64,000 nucleotides of DNA, taken from NCBI GenBank assembly GCA_944385935.1, contig CALWZC010000001.1, positions 1-64,000 of the forward strand. The letters are read 5' to 3'. Each line of letters begins with the position of its first letter. The first letter of the stretch is position 1. Below the pieces are notes generated by a model that saw only the letters and a program-made list of their open reading frames with translations, searched no databases and was not told the origin of the DNA. This stretch comes from an uncultured Anaerofilum sp. (GTDB taxonomy: Bacteria > Bacillota > Clostridia > Oscillospirales > Ruminococcaceae). Below, piece after piece: positions 18,329 through 27,488 of the stretch. Both the position numbers and the translations under genes were made by a program.

Positions 18329-19570
18329 ATGGCTAATTTGGCAGGGAAAAATGTAATAGTGGGGCAATCTGGTGGCCCTACGGCAGTTATCAATTCCAGT
18401 TTGGCAGGAGTGTACCAAACTGCAAGGGAATTGGGCGCAGAGCAAGTGTATGGAATGCAATATGGCATTGAAGGCTTGCTAAAAGCTCAGGTAATTCCTC
18501 TTAATTCTGTCTTAAAAAGCAACATGGATATTGAGCTGTTGAAGCGTACTCCCTCTAGCTATTTGGGAAGCTGCCGCTACAAATTGCCTTCCATTGAAGA
18601 AGGGGCAGAAGTCTACCAAAAGCTATTTTCTATTTTGGAGCGTTTGGATATTGGTGCTTGTTTCTATATTGGTGGAAACGACAGCATGGACACCATCAAT
18701 AAGCTATCCGCATGGGGAGCAAAGGTAAACAGCCCCATCCGTTTTATTGGGGTGCCCAAAACCATTGATAACGATTTAGAGTTGACCGACCACACCCCTG
18801 GTTTTGGTTCTGCGGCAAAATACATTGCCACTATCCTAAAAGAAATTATCCGAGATTCTACCGTGTATGACCTGCGTAGTGTGACAGTGGTAGAAATTAT
18901 GGGAAGAAATGCCGGTTGGCTGACTGGTGCCGCTTGCCTTGCCAAGGGGGATGACTGTGACGGCGCAGATATGATTTTGTTGCCTGAAGTTCCCCTAGAC
19001 CCAGAGGACTTTTTGAAAAAAGTGGACGAGCTGCAAAAGAGCAAACCATCTGTAATTATTGCAGTAAGCGAAGGGGTAAAACTGGCAGATGGTCGCTATG
19101 TCTGTGAGTTAATTCGTGAGGCAAAAACCGATGCTTTTGGACACAAGGCGGCTTTGTCTGGCACAGGCCGCTATTTAGCCGACCTTATCAGCGACCGGTT
19201 GGGTTGTAAGGCTCGTGCCATCGAGTTTTCTACCCTTCAACGTTGTGCAGCCCATGTGGCAAGCCGTACCGACATTACCGAGGCATACCAAGCAGGTGGT
19301 GCCGCAGTAAAAGCAGCCTTTGAGGGACAGACCGGAAAAATGGCTGCCTTTAAGCGGGCCAGTGAAATACCCTATCTGTGCAATGTGGAAATGGTAGATG
19401 TGTCAAATGTTGCCAACAGAGAAAAGCCTGTGCCCCGCAGTTGGATTACTCCCGATGGCTACAATGTTACCGAGGAGTTCCGTGCCTATGTTCGTCCATT
19501 GATTCAAGCAGAGCTGACCCCTATCTACATTGATGGAACCCCACGCCACATTTGTTTGAAATCTGAGTAA
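18329..19570 (+). CDS. pfp: 6-phosphofructokinase, probably pyrophosphate-dependent
   Basis: Phosphorylates fructose-6-phosphate in glycolysis. At 413 aa it is longer than ATP-PFKs (about 320). The phosphoryl-donor site reads GGNDS (residues 115-119) in place of GGDGS, and PKTIDND (143-149) carries the Lys that marks PPi-dependent enzymes; TPGFGSA and MGRNAGWL follow in the right order. AAGGAGG lies 11 bases before ATG 18329, and the protein then begins MANLAGKNVIVGQSGGPTAVIN. Monocistronic with terminator at 19591. Donor preference is inferred from motifs, not shown. Confidence 0.88.
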   Translation: MANLAGKNVIVGQSGGPTAVINSSLAGVYQTARELGAEQVYGMQYGIEGLLKAQVIPLNSVLKSNMDIELLKRTPSSYLGSCRYKLPSIEEGAEVYQKLFSILERLDIGACFYIGGNDSMDTINKLSAWGAKVNSPIRFIGVPKTIDNDLELTDHTPGFGSAAKYIATILKEIIRDSTVYDLRSVTVVEIMGRNAGWLTGAACLAKGDDCDGADMILLPEVPLDPEDFLKKVDELQKSKPSVIIAVSEGVKLADGRYVCELIREAKTDAFGHKAALSGTGRYLADLISDRLGCKARAIEFSTLQRCAAHVASRTDITEAYQAGGAAVKAAFEGQTGKMAAFKRASEIPYLCNVEMVDVSNVANREKPVPRSWITPDGYNVTEEFRAYVRPLIQAELTPIYIDGTPRHICLKSE

Positions 19571-19590
19571 ACTGTATTTTATTCTTTGTG

Positions 19591-19615
19591 CCGCCCTATT
19601 TGGGGCGGTTTTTTT
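19591..19615 (+). terminator. Terminator of the phosphofructokinase gene
   Basis: CCGCCC (19591-19596) pairs with GGGCGG (19603-19608), followed by seven T residues. Confidence 0.9.
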
Positions 19616-19686
19616 ATGGGCATATTTAAACAAAAATTGTGCATACATTCTAACGAACAGCAAAAACAGCAGGAAGGAGAAATGGC

Positions 19687-21900
19687 ATGCACAAAGAATT
19701 AGGTACTGCGCCAACCCGTAGTTTGCGGTTACGAGCAAGGGTAATTGCAGCCTTGTTTGCAGTGGGCTGTTTTGGTACATTGGTTTTTCAATTATATCGC
19801 ATTCAATTCGTCCAGCGGGATTTTTATGCCCAGCGTGCCGCAGGACAGCAACTGCGAGGCATTGATGTACACGCACCAAGAGGAACCATTTACGATGCCA
19901 ATTTAGAACCTTTGGCAGTTTCTTCCACTGCATGGACTATCCGAGCAGTGCCACGAGAAATGGCAGAGGAAGATGTACAGCCAGCGGCAGAGGCTTTGGC
20001 GGAGATACTACAAATTGATGCACAAAGCATATTGGAAAAACTCAGCGACCGAAAAAGCAATGATAAATTGTTGAAACGGCAGGTGGACAAAGAAACTGCC
20101 GACCGTGTGCGGCAATGGTATACTGAAACCGGCACCAAAGGAATTTTAATCATTGAGGACACAAAACGCTATTACCCCGAAGGGGATTTTGCAGGCAGCA
20201 TTTTGGGATTCATCAATGTGGATGGGGATGGAGTAGCAGGACTGGAGTTGAAATACAATGATGTGCTAAAGGGTACAGATGGCACCTTGTTGGCAGCAAA
20301 AAACGCATGGGGTTACCCACTGCCAGATTTTTACGAAACCCTTTCTGCCCCTAAGCAGGGAAACAGTCTTGTGTTGACCATTGACAAAAATATACAAGGG
20401 TTTTTGGAAAATTATCTTACCCGTGCCGCCGAAGAATATAACCTTTCTGCCAGAGGTGTGGGTATTGTAATGGATGTAAATACAGGGGCAATCCTTGCCA
20501 TGAGCACCAAGCCCGACTATGACCCCAATGACCCCCGAACCATTGCAGACTCAACAGAAAGGGCGAGAATTGACGCACTACAAGGGGAGGAGCGCAGCCA
20601 AGCCTTGGCATTGGCACAGCAAACCCAATGGAGAAACAAAGCAGTAAGCGACCTATATGAGCCTGGTTCGGTATTCAAGCTGGTAACGGCTTCTGCTGCA
20701 TTGGACAGTGGTGTGGTAAACCGGAACAGCATTTTCCAGTGTAGGGGTAGTATCAATGTGTCAGGCACTACCTTTCGCTGTGCCAATGGACGGGTACATG
20801 GAGCCCAAAACATTGCAGATGCTTTAATGCACTCCTGTAACCCCTCCTTCATACAAATTGGAGCAGCTTTGGGCAGCCAGACATTTTTTAATTATTTTGA
20901 GGCCTTTGGTCTAACTTCTGCCACAGGGATTGACCTGCCAGCAGAACCAAAGAAAAGCGAATACTATACAGCCGAGCGTATGGGGCCGGTAGAATTGGCA
21001 AGCTGTAGTTTTGGTCAAAGTAGTAAAATTACCCCCATTCAGATGATTACAGCGGTATCTGCCGCAGTCAATGGCGGAAAATTGATGCAACCCTACGTAG
21101 TAAGTGCCGTTTTGGACAATGAAGGAAGCGTAGTAAAAAGTGTGCAGCCCACCGTAAAACGGCAGGTTATTTCCCAGCAGACCAGCGACCAAATACGGGA
21201 GATGATGAAGTATACAGTGGATTCTGGCCCCGGTAAAAATGCTTATGTGGCAGGATTCCGAGTAGGGGGAAAATCCGGCACCAGCCAAAAGCTGGACTCC
21301 GCTGACAGTTCTGCTCGTATTGCCAGCTTTGTTGGCATTGCTCCAGCCGATGACCCTAAAATCGCTGTACTGGTGGTGTTGGATGAACCCCATACATTTA
21401 CTGCTGCTGGTGGAACATTGGCAGCTCCGGTAGTGGGTAAGGTCATCCGTGACACCTTGCAGTATATGGAAACCACTCCCATCTATACTGAAGAAGAACG
21501 AAAAAAGATGGATGTTACTGTACCCGATGTGACAGGCAAAGCCCGAATGGATGCCAGCAACGAGCTTGCTTATGGGGGACTGAATTGCAGCACACGAGGA
21601 AATGGGGGAACAGTGCTAAAACAATATCCCCCAGCGGGGGAAATATTGCCCAGAGGAAGCACAGTGGTGCTATATACAGAGGATACAACAGAAACAACAA
21701 CTGTACCGCAGTTAGAAGGCCTTTCTTTGGAGGAGGTACAAACCTTATTGCAACAAGCAGGTTTGAACTTAGACGCACAAGGAGCAGTAGGTCAAGAAGG
21801 TGTTGTTGCTACAATGCAAAATGTGCAGCCGGGAACCAATCTACCAGAAGGAAGCTGTATAGAAGTGGAATTCTATGACACTACAGTTCCAGAGGACTGA
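19687..21900 (+). CDS. Penicillin-binding transpeptidase with PASTA domains (FtsI/SpoVD class)
   Basis: A 737-aa class B PBP that cross-links septal or spore-cortex peptidoglycan outside the membrane. A single N-terminal anchor (about 17-40) is followed by the dimerisation domain beginning APRGTIYD. The transpeptidase domain has S328-V-F-K331 (acyl-enzyme Ser), SCN at 383-385 and KSGT at 529-532. Two PASTA domains close the protein (about 605-665 and 670-735), starting VPDVTGK and VPQLEGL. AAGGAG precedes ATG 19687. Unlike usual spoVD/ftsI genes it is not in a dcw cluster here. Vegetative versus sporulation role cannot be decided from this window. Confidence 0.93.
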   Translation: MHKELGTAPTRSLRLRARVIAALFAVGCFGTLVFQLYRIQFVQRDFYAQRAAGQQLRGIDVHAPRGTIYDANLEPLAVSSTAWTIRAVPREMAEEDVQPAAEALAEILQIDAQSILEKLSDRKSNDKLLKRQVDKETADRVRQWYTETGTKGILIIEDTKRYYPEGDFAGSILGFINVDGDGVAGLELKYNDVLKGTDGTLLAAKNAWGYPLPDFYETLSAPKQGNSLVLTIDKNIQGFLENYLTRAAEEYNLSARGVGIVMDVNTGAILAMSTKPDYDPNDPRTIADSTERARIDALQGEERSQALALAQQTQWRNKAVSDLYEPGSVFKLVTASAALDSGVVNRNSIFQCRGSINVSGTTFRCANGRVHGAQNIADALMHSCNPSFIQIGAALGSQTFFNYFEAFGLTSATGIDLPAEPKKSEYYTAERMGPVELASCSFGQSSKITPIQMITAVSAAVNGGKLMQPYVVSAVLDNEGSVVKSVQPTVKRQVISQQTSDQIREMMKYTVDSGPGKNAYVAGFRVGGKSGTSQKLDSADSSARIASFVGIAPADDPKIAVLVVLDEPHTFTAAGGTLAAPVVGKVIRDTLQYMETTPIYTEEERKKMDVTVPDVTGKARMDASNELAYGGLNCSTRGNGGTVLKQYPPAGEILPRGSTVVLYTEDTTETTTVPQLEGLSLEEVQTLLQQAGLNLDAQGAVGQEGVVATMQNVQPGTNLPEGSCIEVEFYDTTVPED

Positions 21901-21914
21901 TACAACACAAATGC

Positions 21915-21963
21915 AAGGAACGCTTTTGGCTACAATCCAGCACAAGAAGCGTTCCTTTTTTCT
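21915..21963 (+). terminator. Terminator of the PBP gene
   Basis: AAGGAACGCTT (21915-21925) pairs with AAGCGTTCCTT (21947-21957), then a T run. Confidence 0.85.
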
Positions 21964-21977
21964 GTTTTCTACAAGAA

Positions 21978-23486
21978 TTAGGATTTTTCCACAGGGGGTG
22001 TTTCAAACCAGAAGCAACTTCCTTGCCCCACAGTGCTATCTACCCCAAAGCGGAACCCATGGCTTTGCAAAATTGCTTTTGTAATAGAGAGACCTAAACC
22101 GGTGCCTACCTTTCCAGCATCTTTTCGGCTGCGGTAGTATTTATCAAAGATATAGGGCAAATCTTCCTGTGCAATGCCACAGCCATGGTCTTGAATTTCT
22201 ACACGACATCCGCCGTTGGGCAAAGGTTTGGCAGAAATGCCAAGCCAGCCATCCTCCCCTACATGGTGGAGGGCGTTGCCCAAAAGATTGTGGAGCACTC
22301 GTTCTAACATAGCTGGGTCAGCCAAAGCCATGCAAACATCATTGGTTTCGGTTTGGAGGGTGTAGTTGTTCTTTTGACAAATATCCTCATAACGTGCAGC
22401 CACCTCTTCACAAAGCTGTGCCAAATCGAAAGTGACCATTTGAGGCTTCTCGGTGCCACTGCCAATTTTAGAAAGCTCCATTACACTGTTCACCAGTGTG
22501 CTTAAACGGTCGGTTTCATCCACAATAACAGTAAGTTGGCTATTTCGCTTTTGGGGGTCACTGCCGGTTAAATCTCGTATGGTTTCGGCATAACCCTTAA
22601 TCAAGGTGAGGGGAGTGCGTAGGTCGTGGCTAATGTTGGCAATCAAATCCCGTTGCAATTGGGTGGAGCGAGCAATCTCCGCAGCCATAAAGTTGAAATC
22701 CTGTGCCAAATCGGCTACTTCATCTTGTCCACATACTTGCACACGAACATTGTAGTTTCCGTGTGCCATTTCCCTTGTAGCATCGGAAAGTTTGGTCAGT
22801 TGACGGGTAAACAGGGTGCTGAAAATCCATGCCCCCCCTAAACTTACCGCCAACATTACCAAAGCAACCCAAGTCATCTGTTCCGAAAGAACAGAGGCCG
22901 CTTGAGGAATACGGGCAAGGTCGGCACTCATTAACACCACATAGTTTCCATCTGCCGATAGCCGCCCCATGGTAACCTGTTTGGAACCAGTGGAAGGATT
23001 TTCTAGGGTTTGGACAATGCGTTTTTCCAATACAGTGCGAAAGCGCAATTGTTGCACAAGTTGTGCGTCACTGGAAAAAGAGCCATTGTCATTGGAGGCT
23101 ATCAGTTTGCCTTTGTGCAATAAACATGTGCTGGGCAAGGATTCTAAATTTAAAATTTTTTGTCCACTGGCCGTTGAAATTTCAATACATCTGCCAGAGG
23201 TGTCCAGCTCTCCATTTTGTACTTGTCGGTCAAGCTCTGCGGCAAATTCTTGGCTGATGTAAGGAATTCCCATCCAGTTGGTGGTAGTGATAGGGTAGTC
23301 GGCTTGGTCAATGGTAAAGATAAGGTTGTCCAACGAACGGGAAAGGTCTTGATGAATCCGTCGATTATAGGAGGGTTCCAACAAATAAACTGAAAGCAAA
23401 TATACTACAGCCAGCAAAGTGGTACAGATAAGAAAAACAAAGGCCATTAACTTATAACGAAAAGACCAGCGAAATGGATGCTTCAT
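21978..23486 (-). CDS. Sensor histidine kinase
   Basis: A 502-aa membrane kinase that senses an unknown extracellular signal. Order of parts: TM1 (about 11-35), extracellular sensor (36-200), TM2 (about 205-227), HAMP (228-280), HisKA with phospho-acceptor His287 in ISHDLRTPL, and HATPase with N-box NLLGNALHHVG, DHGCGI and GTGLGLS. All catalytic motifs are intact. AAGGAG lies upstream of ATG 23486. It follows the response-regulator gene by 101 bp, with a terminator-like hairpin between, so the kinase may be made in smaller amounts than the regulator. Confidence 0.94.
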   Translation of the reverse strand: MKHPFRWSFRYKLMAFVFLICTTLLAVVYLLSVYLLEPSYNRRIHQDLSRSLDNLIFTIDQADYPITTTNWMGIPYISQEFAAELDRQVQNGELDTSGRCIEISTASGQKILNLESLPSTCLLHKGKLIASNDNGSFSSDAQLVQQLRFRTVLEKRIVQTLENPSTGSKQVTMGRLSADGNYVVLMSADLARIPQAASVLSEQMTWVALVMLAVSLGGAWIFSTLFTRQLTKLSDATREMAHGNYNVRVQVCGQDEVADLAQDFNFMAAEIARSTQLQRDLIANISHDLRTPLTLIKGYAETIRDLTGSDPQKRNSQLTVIVDETDRLSTLVNSVMELSKIGSGTEKPQMVTFDLAQLCEEVAARYEDICQKNNYTLQTETNDVCMALADPAMLERVLHNLLGNALHHVGEDGWLGISAKPLPNGGCRVEIQDHGCGIAQEDLPYIFDKYYRSRKDAGKVGTGLGLSITKAILQSHGFRFGVDSTVGQGSCFWFETPPVEKS

Positions 23487-23526
23487 ACAGTGCTCCTTGT
23501 AAAAATATGGCTATGCCATCGTATAG

Positions 23527-23567
23527 AAACAAAAACAGCAGCATCCGAAAAGGGAGGCCGCTGTTTT
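23527..23567 (-). terminator. Weak terminator-like hairpin between regulator and kinase genes
   Basis: On the minus strand AAAACAGC (complement of 23560-23567) pairs with GCTGTTTT (complement of 23532-23539), with a T run after. It could attenuate transcription from the regulator into the kinase gene. Confidence 0.45.
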
Positions 23568-23587
23568 ATTTTTGTGCAAGAAAAAGA

Positions 23588-24271
23588 TTACTTGGCCTCT
23601 GGGTCGAATTTATAACCTACCCCCCACACAGTAACAATGTTGCTGCGGTGGCTGCCCAGATGGCTGCGCAACATCTTGATGTGGGTGTCCACTGTGCGGT
23701 CTTCGCCAAAATAGTCATAATTCCACACCTGTTGCAGGATTTTTTCACGAGAAAGAGCAATGCCTCGGTTGCTTACCAAATAGACCAACAGGTCAAACTC
23801 TTTAGGGGTGAGGGCTGCCTCTTGTCCGGCAATCTTTACCGAATGGCTGGGCACATCAATAACCAAATCCCCAAAAGTATAGTTTTCTCCATCAGAGTTT
23901 GTGCGGGGCATAGTGCGAGCCAATACCGCTTTTACACGTGCCACCAATTCTCTGGGACTAAAGGGTTTTACCACATAGTCATCTGCGCCGTTCTCTAAGC
24001 CAGCAAGTTTGTCGTATTCCTCACCACGGGCGGTAAGCATAATAACAGGAGTTGTAATTTTGCGGCTGCGCATTTCCCTAAGGCAGGTCATACCATCCAC
24101 AAAAGGCATCATAATGTCCAAGATTACAAGGTCAATTCCTCCTTGCCCCAAGCGAGCAAGGGCAGAAGAACCATCAGCGGCCTCCATGCAGTCAAATCCC
24201 TCATGGGAGAGATGTTCTTGAATCAGTTCTCGAATTAAAGGCTCATCGTCTACAATCAAAATGGTTGCCAT
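23588..24271 (-). CDS. OmpR/PhoB family response regulator
   Basis: A 227-aa transcription factor. The receiver has the acidic pair DDE at the N-terminus, phospho-acceptor Asp52 in VILDIMMP, the switch Thr in MLTARG, and Lys102 in VVKPFSP. The C-terminal winged helix ends with the usual EDRTVDTHIKMLRSHLG and VWGVGYKF. GGAGG is 9 bases from ATG 24271. It is transcribed with the histidine kinase downstream. Target genes cannot be inferred; nearby candidates are the divergent phosphodiesterase/peptidase pair. Confidence 0.95.
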   Translation of the reverse strand: MATILIVDDEPLIRELIQEHLSHEGFDCMEAADGSSALARLGQGGIDLVILDIMMPFVDGMTCLREMRSRKITTPVIMLTARGEEYDKLAGLENGADDYVVKPFSPRELVARVKAVLARTMPRTNSDGENYTFGDLVIDVPSHSVKIAGQEAALTPKEFDLLVYLVSNRGIALSREKILQQVWNYDYFGEDRTVDTHIKMLRSHLGSHRSNIVTVWGVGYKFDPEAK

Positions 24272-24407
24272 CTACAAAACCTCCAAACCATCTTTTGGAT
24301 TTATTCTATATTTCAGCAGTTTTCTTTTTATTGTACTTGGTAAATATGGCAGAAGTATGAAAAAAGAAAACAATTCTGTAAAAACAAGCCTAACATAAGT
24401 TGCATAC

Positions 24408-24436
24408 TTGACTTGTCAAATTTTGCAGAATACAAT
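24408..24436 (+). promoter_or_regulatory. Promoter of the phosphodiesterase-peptidase pair
   Basis: TTGACT (24408-24413), 17-bp spacer, TACAAT (24431-24436). Its position rules out in-frame start codons before about 24440. Confidence 0.75.
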
Positions 24437-24493
24437 AAAATTATCAAAAATCAACAACAACAAGTGAATTTACTAAAGGATGGAGGGAAAATT

Positions 24494-25315
24494 GTGACAA
24501 GATTGCCTGCAATTTTTGCATTGGCTTTGTGGGCAGGAGTTCTCTGGCTGATTGCTCCAGAAAAAAGCACAGAAAAACAGAGAACCCCTTTTTGGAAGCT
24601 AAACATTGCCCACAGGGGATTGCATACAAAGGATAAAACTATCCCAGAAAATAGCTTGCCGGCTTTTGTGAGAGCGGAAAAAGCTGGATATGGAATTGAA
24701 CTGGATGTACAACTTTCCAAAGATGGCACTGTGATGGTATTTCACGATGATACTTTATGGAGAGTATGCGGAAGGAAAGGGAGGTTACGCTCTTTTTGTA
24801 GCCAACAACTGAATAAAATGTATTTGTTTGGCACAAAACATACCATACCCTCTTTGCAACAGGTGCTAGAACAGTTGGAAGGAAAAGCCCCTTTGGTTGT
24901 GGAACTAAAAAGCGGAAAAAATAACACAATGTTGTGCCAAAAAACATTGGAGTTAATGCGAACATACCCGGGGCCTTGGTGTGTGGAAAGTTTTGACCCA
25001 CGTATTTTGGCATGGTTTCGACACAATGCCCCGGATGTTTTGCGTGGGCAGTTGGCAGATAGCCCCGATAGTTTTCGTCAGTGGGGCCCTGCAGCAGGAG
25101 CCTTATTGGGAAATCTTTTGGGAAACTGTATAGCTCGTCCCCATTTTGTAGCATGGGGACATGGAAAAAAGACTTTGGCTGTGAAACTCTGCGAGAAAAT
25201 GGGAGCAATGAAATTGCGCTGGACAGTACGCCCAGAGGACTGTCGGGAACCGCTGGAAGGAGAATATGATGGGATTATTTTTGAATATGAAACACCAAAA
25301 GTTCGGTATCAGTAA
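24494..25315 (+). CDS. Membrane-anchored glycerophosphodiester phosphodiesterase
   Basis: A 273-aa GDPD-family enzyme that would split glycerophosphodiesters (or lipoteichoic-acid-type glycerol phosphate) to glycerol-3-phosphate and an alcohol. An N-terminal hydrophobic segment (residues 4-21) anchors it, with the TIM-barrel active site probably outside: AHRGLH (His40), ELDVQLSKDG (Glu69, Asp71) and VFHDD (His84) are the standard metal and acid/base residues. GTG 24494 is chosen because GGAGGG lies 6 bases upstream and the promoter sits at 24408-24436. Its 3' end overlaps the next gene by 50 bp. The response regulator gene diverges upstream. Confidence 0.86.
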   Translation: MTRLPAIFALALWAGVLWLIAPEKSTEKQRTPFWKLNIAHRGLHTKDKTIPENSLPAFVRAEKAGYGIELDVQLSKDGTVMVFHDDTLWRVCGRKGRLRSFCSQQLNKMYLFGTKHTIPSLQQVLEQLEGKAPLVVELKSGKNNTMLCQKTLELMRTYPGPWCVESFDPRILAWFRHNAPDVLRGQLADSPDSFRQWGPAAGALLGNLLGNCIARPHFVAWGHGKKTLAVKLCEKMGAMKLRWTVRPEDCREPLEGEYDGIIFEYETPKVRYQ

Positions 25316-27008
25316 AATTGTGGCTGTTGTAACAGCCACCACTTTGCTGTGTGGATGTAGCTTTTTTTCCAATAAAAGCGATACAGTACCACTAAACGGA
25401 AGAAGAACTGTGCCTTTTTCCCAGATGGAGATACAAGAGGCGGACATATCTAATTTAACAACACAGATACAAGAGCTAGAAAGCAAACTAGGAGAATTTT
25501 CAGACGTAAAACAGCTATTGGAGCAGGAAGAAGCCTTGAATGAAAATCTGGAAGTTTTTGACACTTCCGGTGCATTGGCAGACCTACAAAGTTATCTTCA
25601 TAGTTCTGACCAGCAGCTTCGACAGCAAAGCGAGGAATTTTCTGTACAGTCGGAACAGCTCAACAGTTATGTGATAGAGTATCTGCGCAAAGTGATGGAA
25701 AGCCCCCTTGCTGATGCCTACCGAGAGGAAATGGGGGAGTATGCTTCCTCACAGATAGACCGTCAACTGGCAACTAATTCCCCCAATGCAGTGGAATTTA
25801 TGCAGAAACGGCAACAGTTGGATAACCAATACAATGAGAAACTGAGCAATCTACGTGTAGAAGTAGATGGAAAAGAAATGAGAATCAACGAGGTTTTGGA
25901 ACTGCCAAACCTTACTAGTGAGCAGTTTTATCAAGCCATCAATGACTATTATATTGAAAACTATGAGGAATTTGCCAATCTCTATTTGGAAATGATTCAA
26001 CTGGACAAGCAGGCTGCCGCTGCTTGTGGCTATGAAGATGCTGTACAATGGCGGTATGATTCCTTTGGAAGGGATTACACTCCACAGCAAGCCCAGCAGC
26101 TTTTTGCAGAAATTAAAGAATATATTGTGCCATGGATGGCAGAAATGGAATATAATGATGGCATGACCTTGGCTTTGTCTGAGGAAAAGGGAGTTTCCAC
26201 AGTAAAAAAACTTTTGCAGGAAACAGACCCTCTCCTTAAAGAAACATGGAACTTTATGGAGCAAAATGAATTGTTCTCTTTGGGAGCAGATTCCGACAAA
26301 ATGAGTGGGATTGCTTTTACAATGCCCTTGTCTGCCTATGATGCCCCCTTCGTCTATGCCTATTGGCAGAGCAGCCTGCGGGATGCCTTCACGCTGGTGC
26401 ATGAGTTTGGTCATGCTGTGGACAATTACTCCCAGTTTGGAAATGAAGCATATATCACCGATTTGGACAAATCTGAAACCTTTTCTCAAGGATTGGAACA
26501 GGTTTTGCAGCAGAAATTGGCAAAGGCTGTGGGTGCAGACCCTAAGCAGGTAATGCAGTCTTCTTGGGGAGATATGGTGCAAACTATCACCTATCAAGCA
26601 GCATTGGAAGACTTTCAGATGAGAGCTTATGCCTTGCCTGAAGATGCCCAACCCATGGATTTGGCAAAACTGTTTGCAGATGTTTTGGAGGAATATGGGT
26701 ATTATAGTGCCTTTGGAGAGTACGACACCACATGGTTTGAGGTAACACATTTGTTTGACGCTCCATTCTATACCATGAGCTATGTAACCAGTGCTACTGC
26801 TGCATTGGAACTGGGACGCATGGAAACCAGCCAACCGGGAAGCGGGCTGGAAGCATGGTTGAAGCTGGTGGAAACAGACCGCAACCAAAGTTTTGAATCC
26901 TTCTTGAAAGAAGCTGGCATTGCCTCTCCCTTTGAGCAAGGACGCATGCAGGAATGCGGAGAATTTTTGAAAGAAAATTTAGTTTCTCAGCAAGCAAAAG
27001 CGGCATAA
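25266..27008 (+). CDS. M3 family metallopeptidase, probable lipoprotein
   Basis: A 580-aa oligoendopeptidase-F-like zinc peptidase. The N-terminus has a hydrophobic segment ending LLCGC, a plausible lipobox, so the enzyme is likely anchored on the outer membrane face and trims peptides there; most M3 enzymes are cytoplasmic, so this is notable. The catalytic HEFGH spans residues 379-383. Residues 50-130 are Gln/Glu-rich and probably coiled coil. Start ATG 25266 (or 25269) follows AAGGAG and lies inside the phosphodiesterase gene in another frame. An intrinsic terminator follows. Confidence 0.87.
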   Translation: MMGLFLNMKHQKFGISKIVAVVTATTLLCGCSFFSNKSDTVPLNGRRTVPFSQMEIQEADISNLTTQIQELESKLGEFSDVKQLLEQEEALNENLEVFDTSGALADLQSYLHSSDQQLRQQSEEFSVQSEQLNSYVIEYLRKVMESPLADAYREEMGEYASSQIDRQLATNSPNAVEFMQKRQQLDNQYNEKLSNLRVEVDGKEMRINEVLELPNLTSEQFYQAINDYYIENYEEFANLYLEMIQLDKQAAAACGYEDAVQWRYDSFGRDYTPQQAQQLFAEIKEYIVPWMAEMEYNDGMTLALSEEKGVSTVKKLLQETDPLLKETWNFMEQNELFSLGADSDKMSGIAFTMPLSAYDAPFVYAYWQSSLRDAFTLVHEFGHAVDNYSQFGNEAYITDLDKSETFSQGLEQVLQQKLAKAVGADPKQVMQSSWGDMVQTITYQAALEDFQMRAYALPEDAQPMDLAKLFADVLEEYGYYSAFGEYDTTWFEVTHLFDAPFYTMSYVTSATAALELGRMETSQPGSGLEAWLKLVETDRNQSFESFLKEAGIASPFEQGRMQECGEFLKENLVSQQAKAA

Positions 27009-27030
27009 AACGCACTAAAAACGGAAAAAT

Positions 27031-27087
27031 ACAGCCACAGTTTCAAGGGGAAATTCCTTGCTAAAGCTGTGGCTGTAGATTTTTTTG
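27031..27087 (+). terminator. Terminator of the M3 peptidase gene
   Basis: ACAGCCACAG (27031-27040) pairs with CTGTGGCTGT (27067-27076), with an inner CAAGG/CCTTG stem and T7 afterwards. Confidence 0.88.
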
Positions 27088-27106
27088 AAAAAATTTTAAA
27101 AAAGTG

Positions 27107-27135
27107 TTGACATTTTTTACGGAGTATAGTATCAT
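27107..27135 (+). promoter_or_regulatory. tRNA cluster promoter
   Basis: TTGACA (27107-27112), 17-bp spacer, TATCAT (27130-27135), about 30 bases upstream of tRNA-Arg. Confidence 0.75.
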
Positions 27136-27167
27136 ATCTCTTGCGACACCGGTTAGGATTTTGCCAA

Positions 27168-27244
<77 letters not shown>

Positions 27245-27249
27245 GATAT

Positions 27250-27327
<78 letters not shown>

Positions 27328-27330
27328 CCA

Positions 27331-27364
27331 AAAGCGAATTTGTTCCTATGACATTCGCTTTTTT
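27331..27364 (+). terminator. Terminator-like hairpin between tRNA-His and tRNA-Gln
   Basis: AAAGCGAAT (27331-27339) pairs with ATTCGCTTT (27353-27361), followed by further T residues. No promoter is seen between it and tRNA-Gln, so expression of tRNA-Gln needs read-through. Confidence 0.7.
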
Positions 27365-27368
27365 ACAA

Positions 27369-27443
27369 TGGGCTGTCGTCAAGCGGTAAGACACGAGACT
27401 TTGACTCTCGCATGCGTAGGTTCGAATCCTGCCAGCCCAACCA
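27369..27443 (+). tRNA. tRNA-Gln (TTG)
   Basis: Acceptor TGGGCTG/CAGCCCA, anticodon stem CGAGA/TCTCG with loop CTTTGAC (anticodon TTG), T loop TTCGAAT, discriminator A and encoded CCA. Confidence 0.97.
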
Positions 27444-27446
27444 AAA

Positions 27447-27475
27447 AACGCTGTGCAAAAGCACAGCGTTTTTTT
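27447..27475. terminator. Bidirectional terminator after the tRNA cluster
   Basis: AACGCTGTGC (27447-27456) pairs with GCACAGCGTT (27461-27470) with A run before and T run after; serves the tRNAs and the convergent glycosyltransferase gene. Confidence 0.9.
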
Positions 27476-27488
27476 CTGTTAAAATATT

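Noticed and set aside
25851-26939. 362-codon minus-strand ORF across the M3 peptidase gene
   Set aside because: Antisense shadow; the plus-strand frame carries the HEFGH active site and family length.
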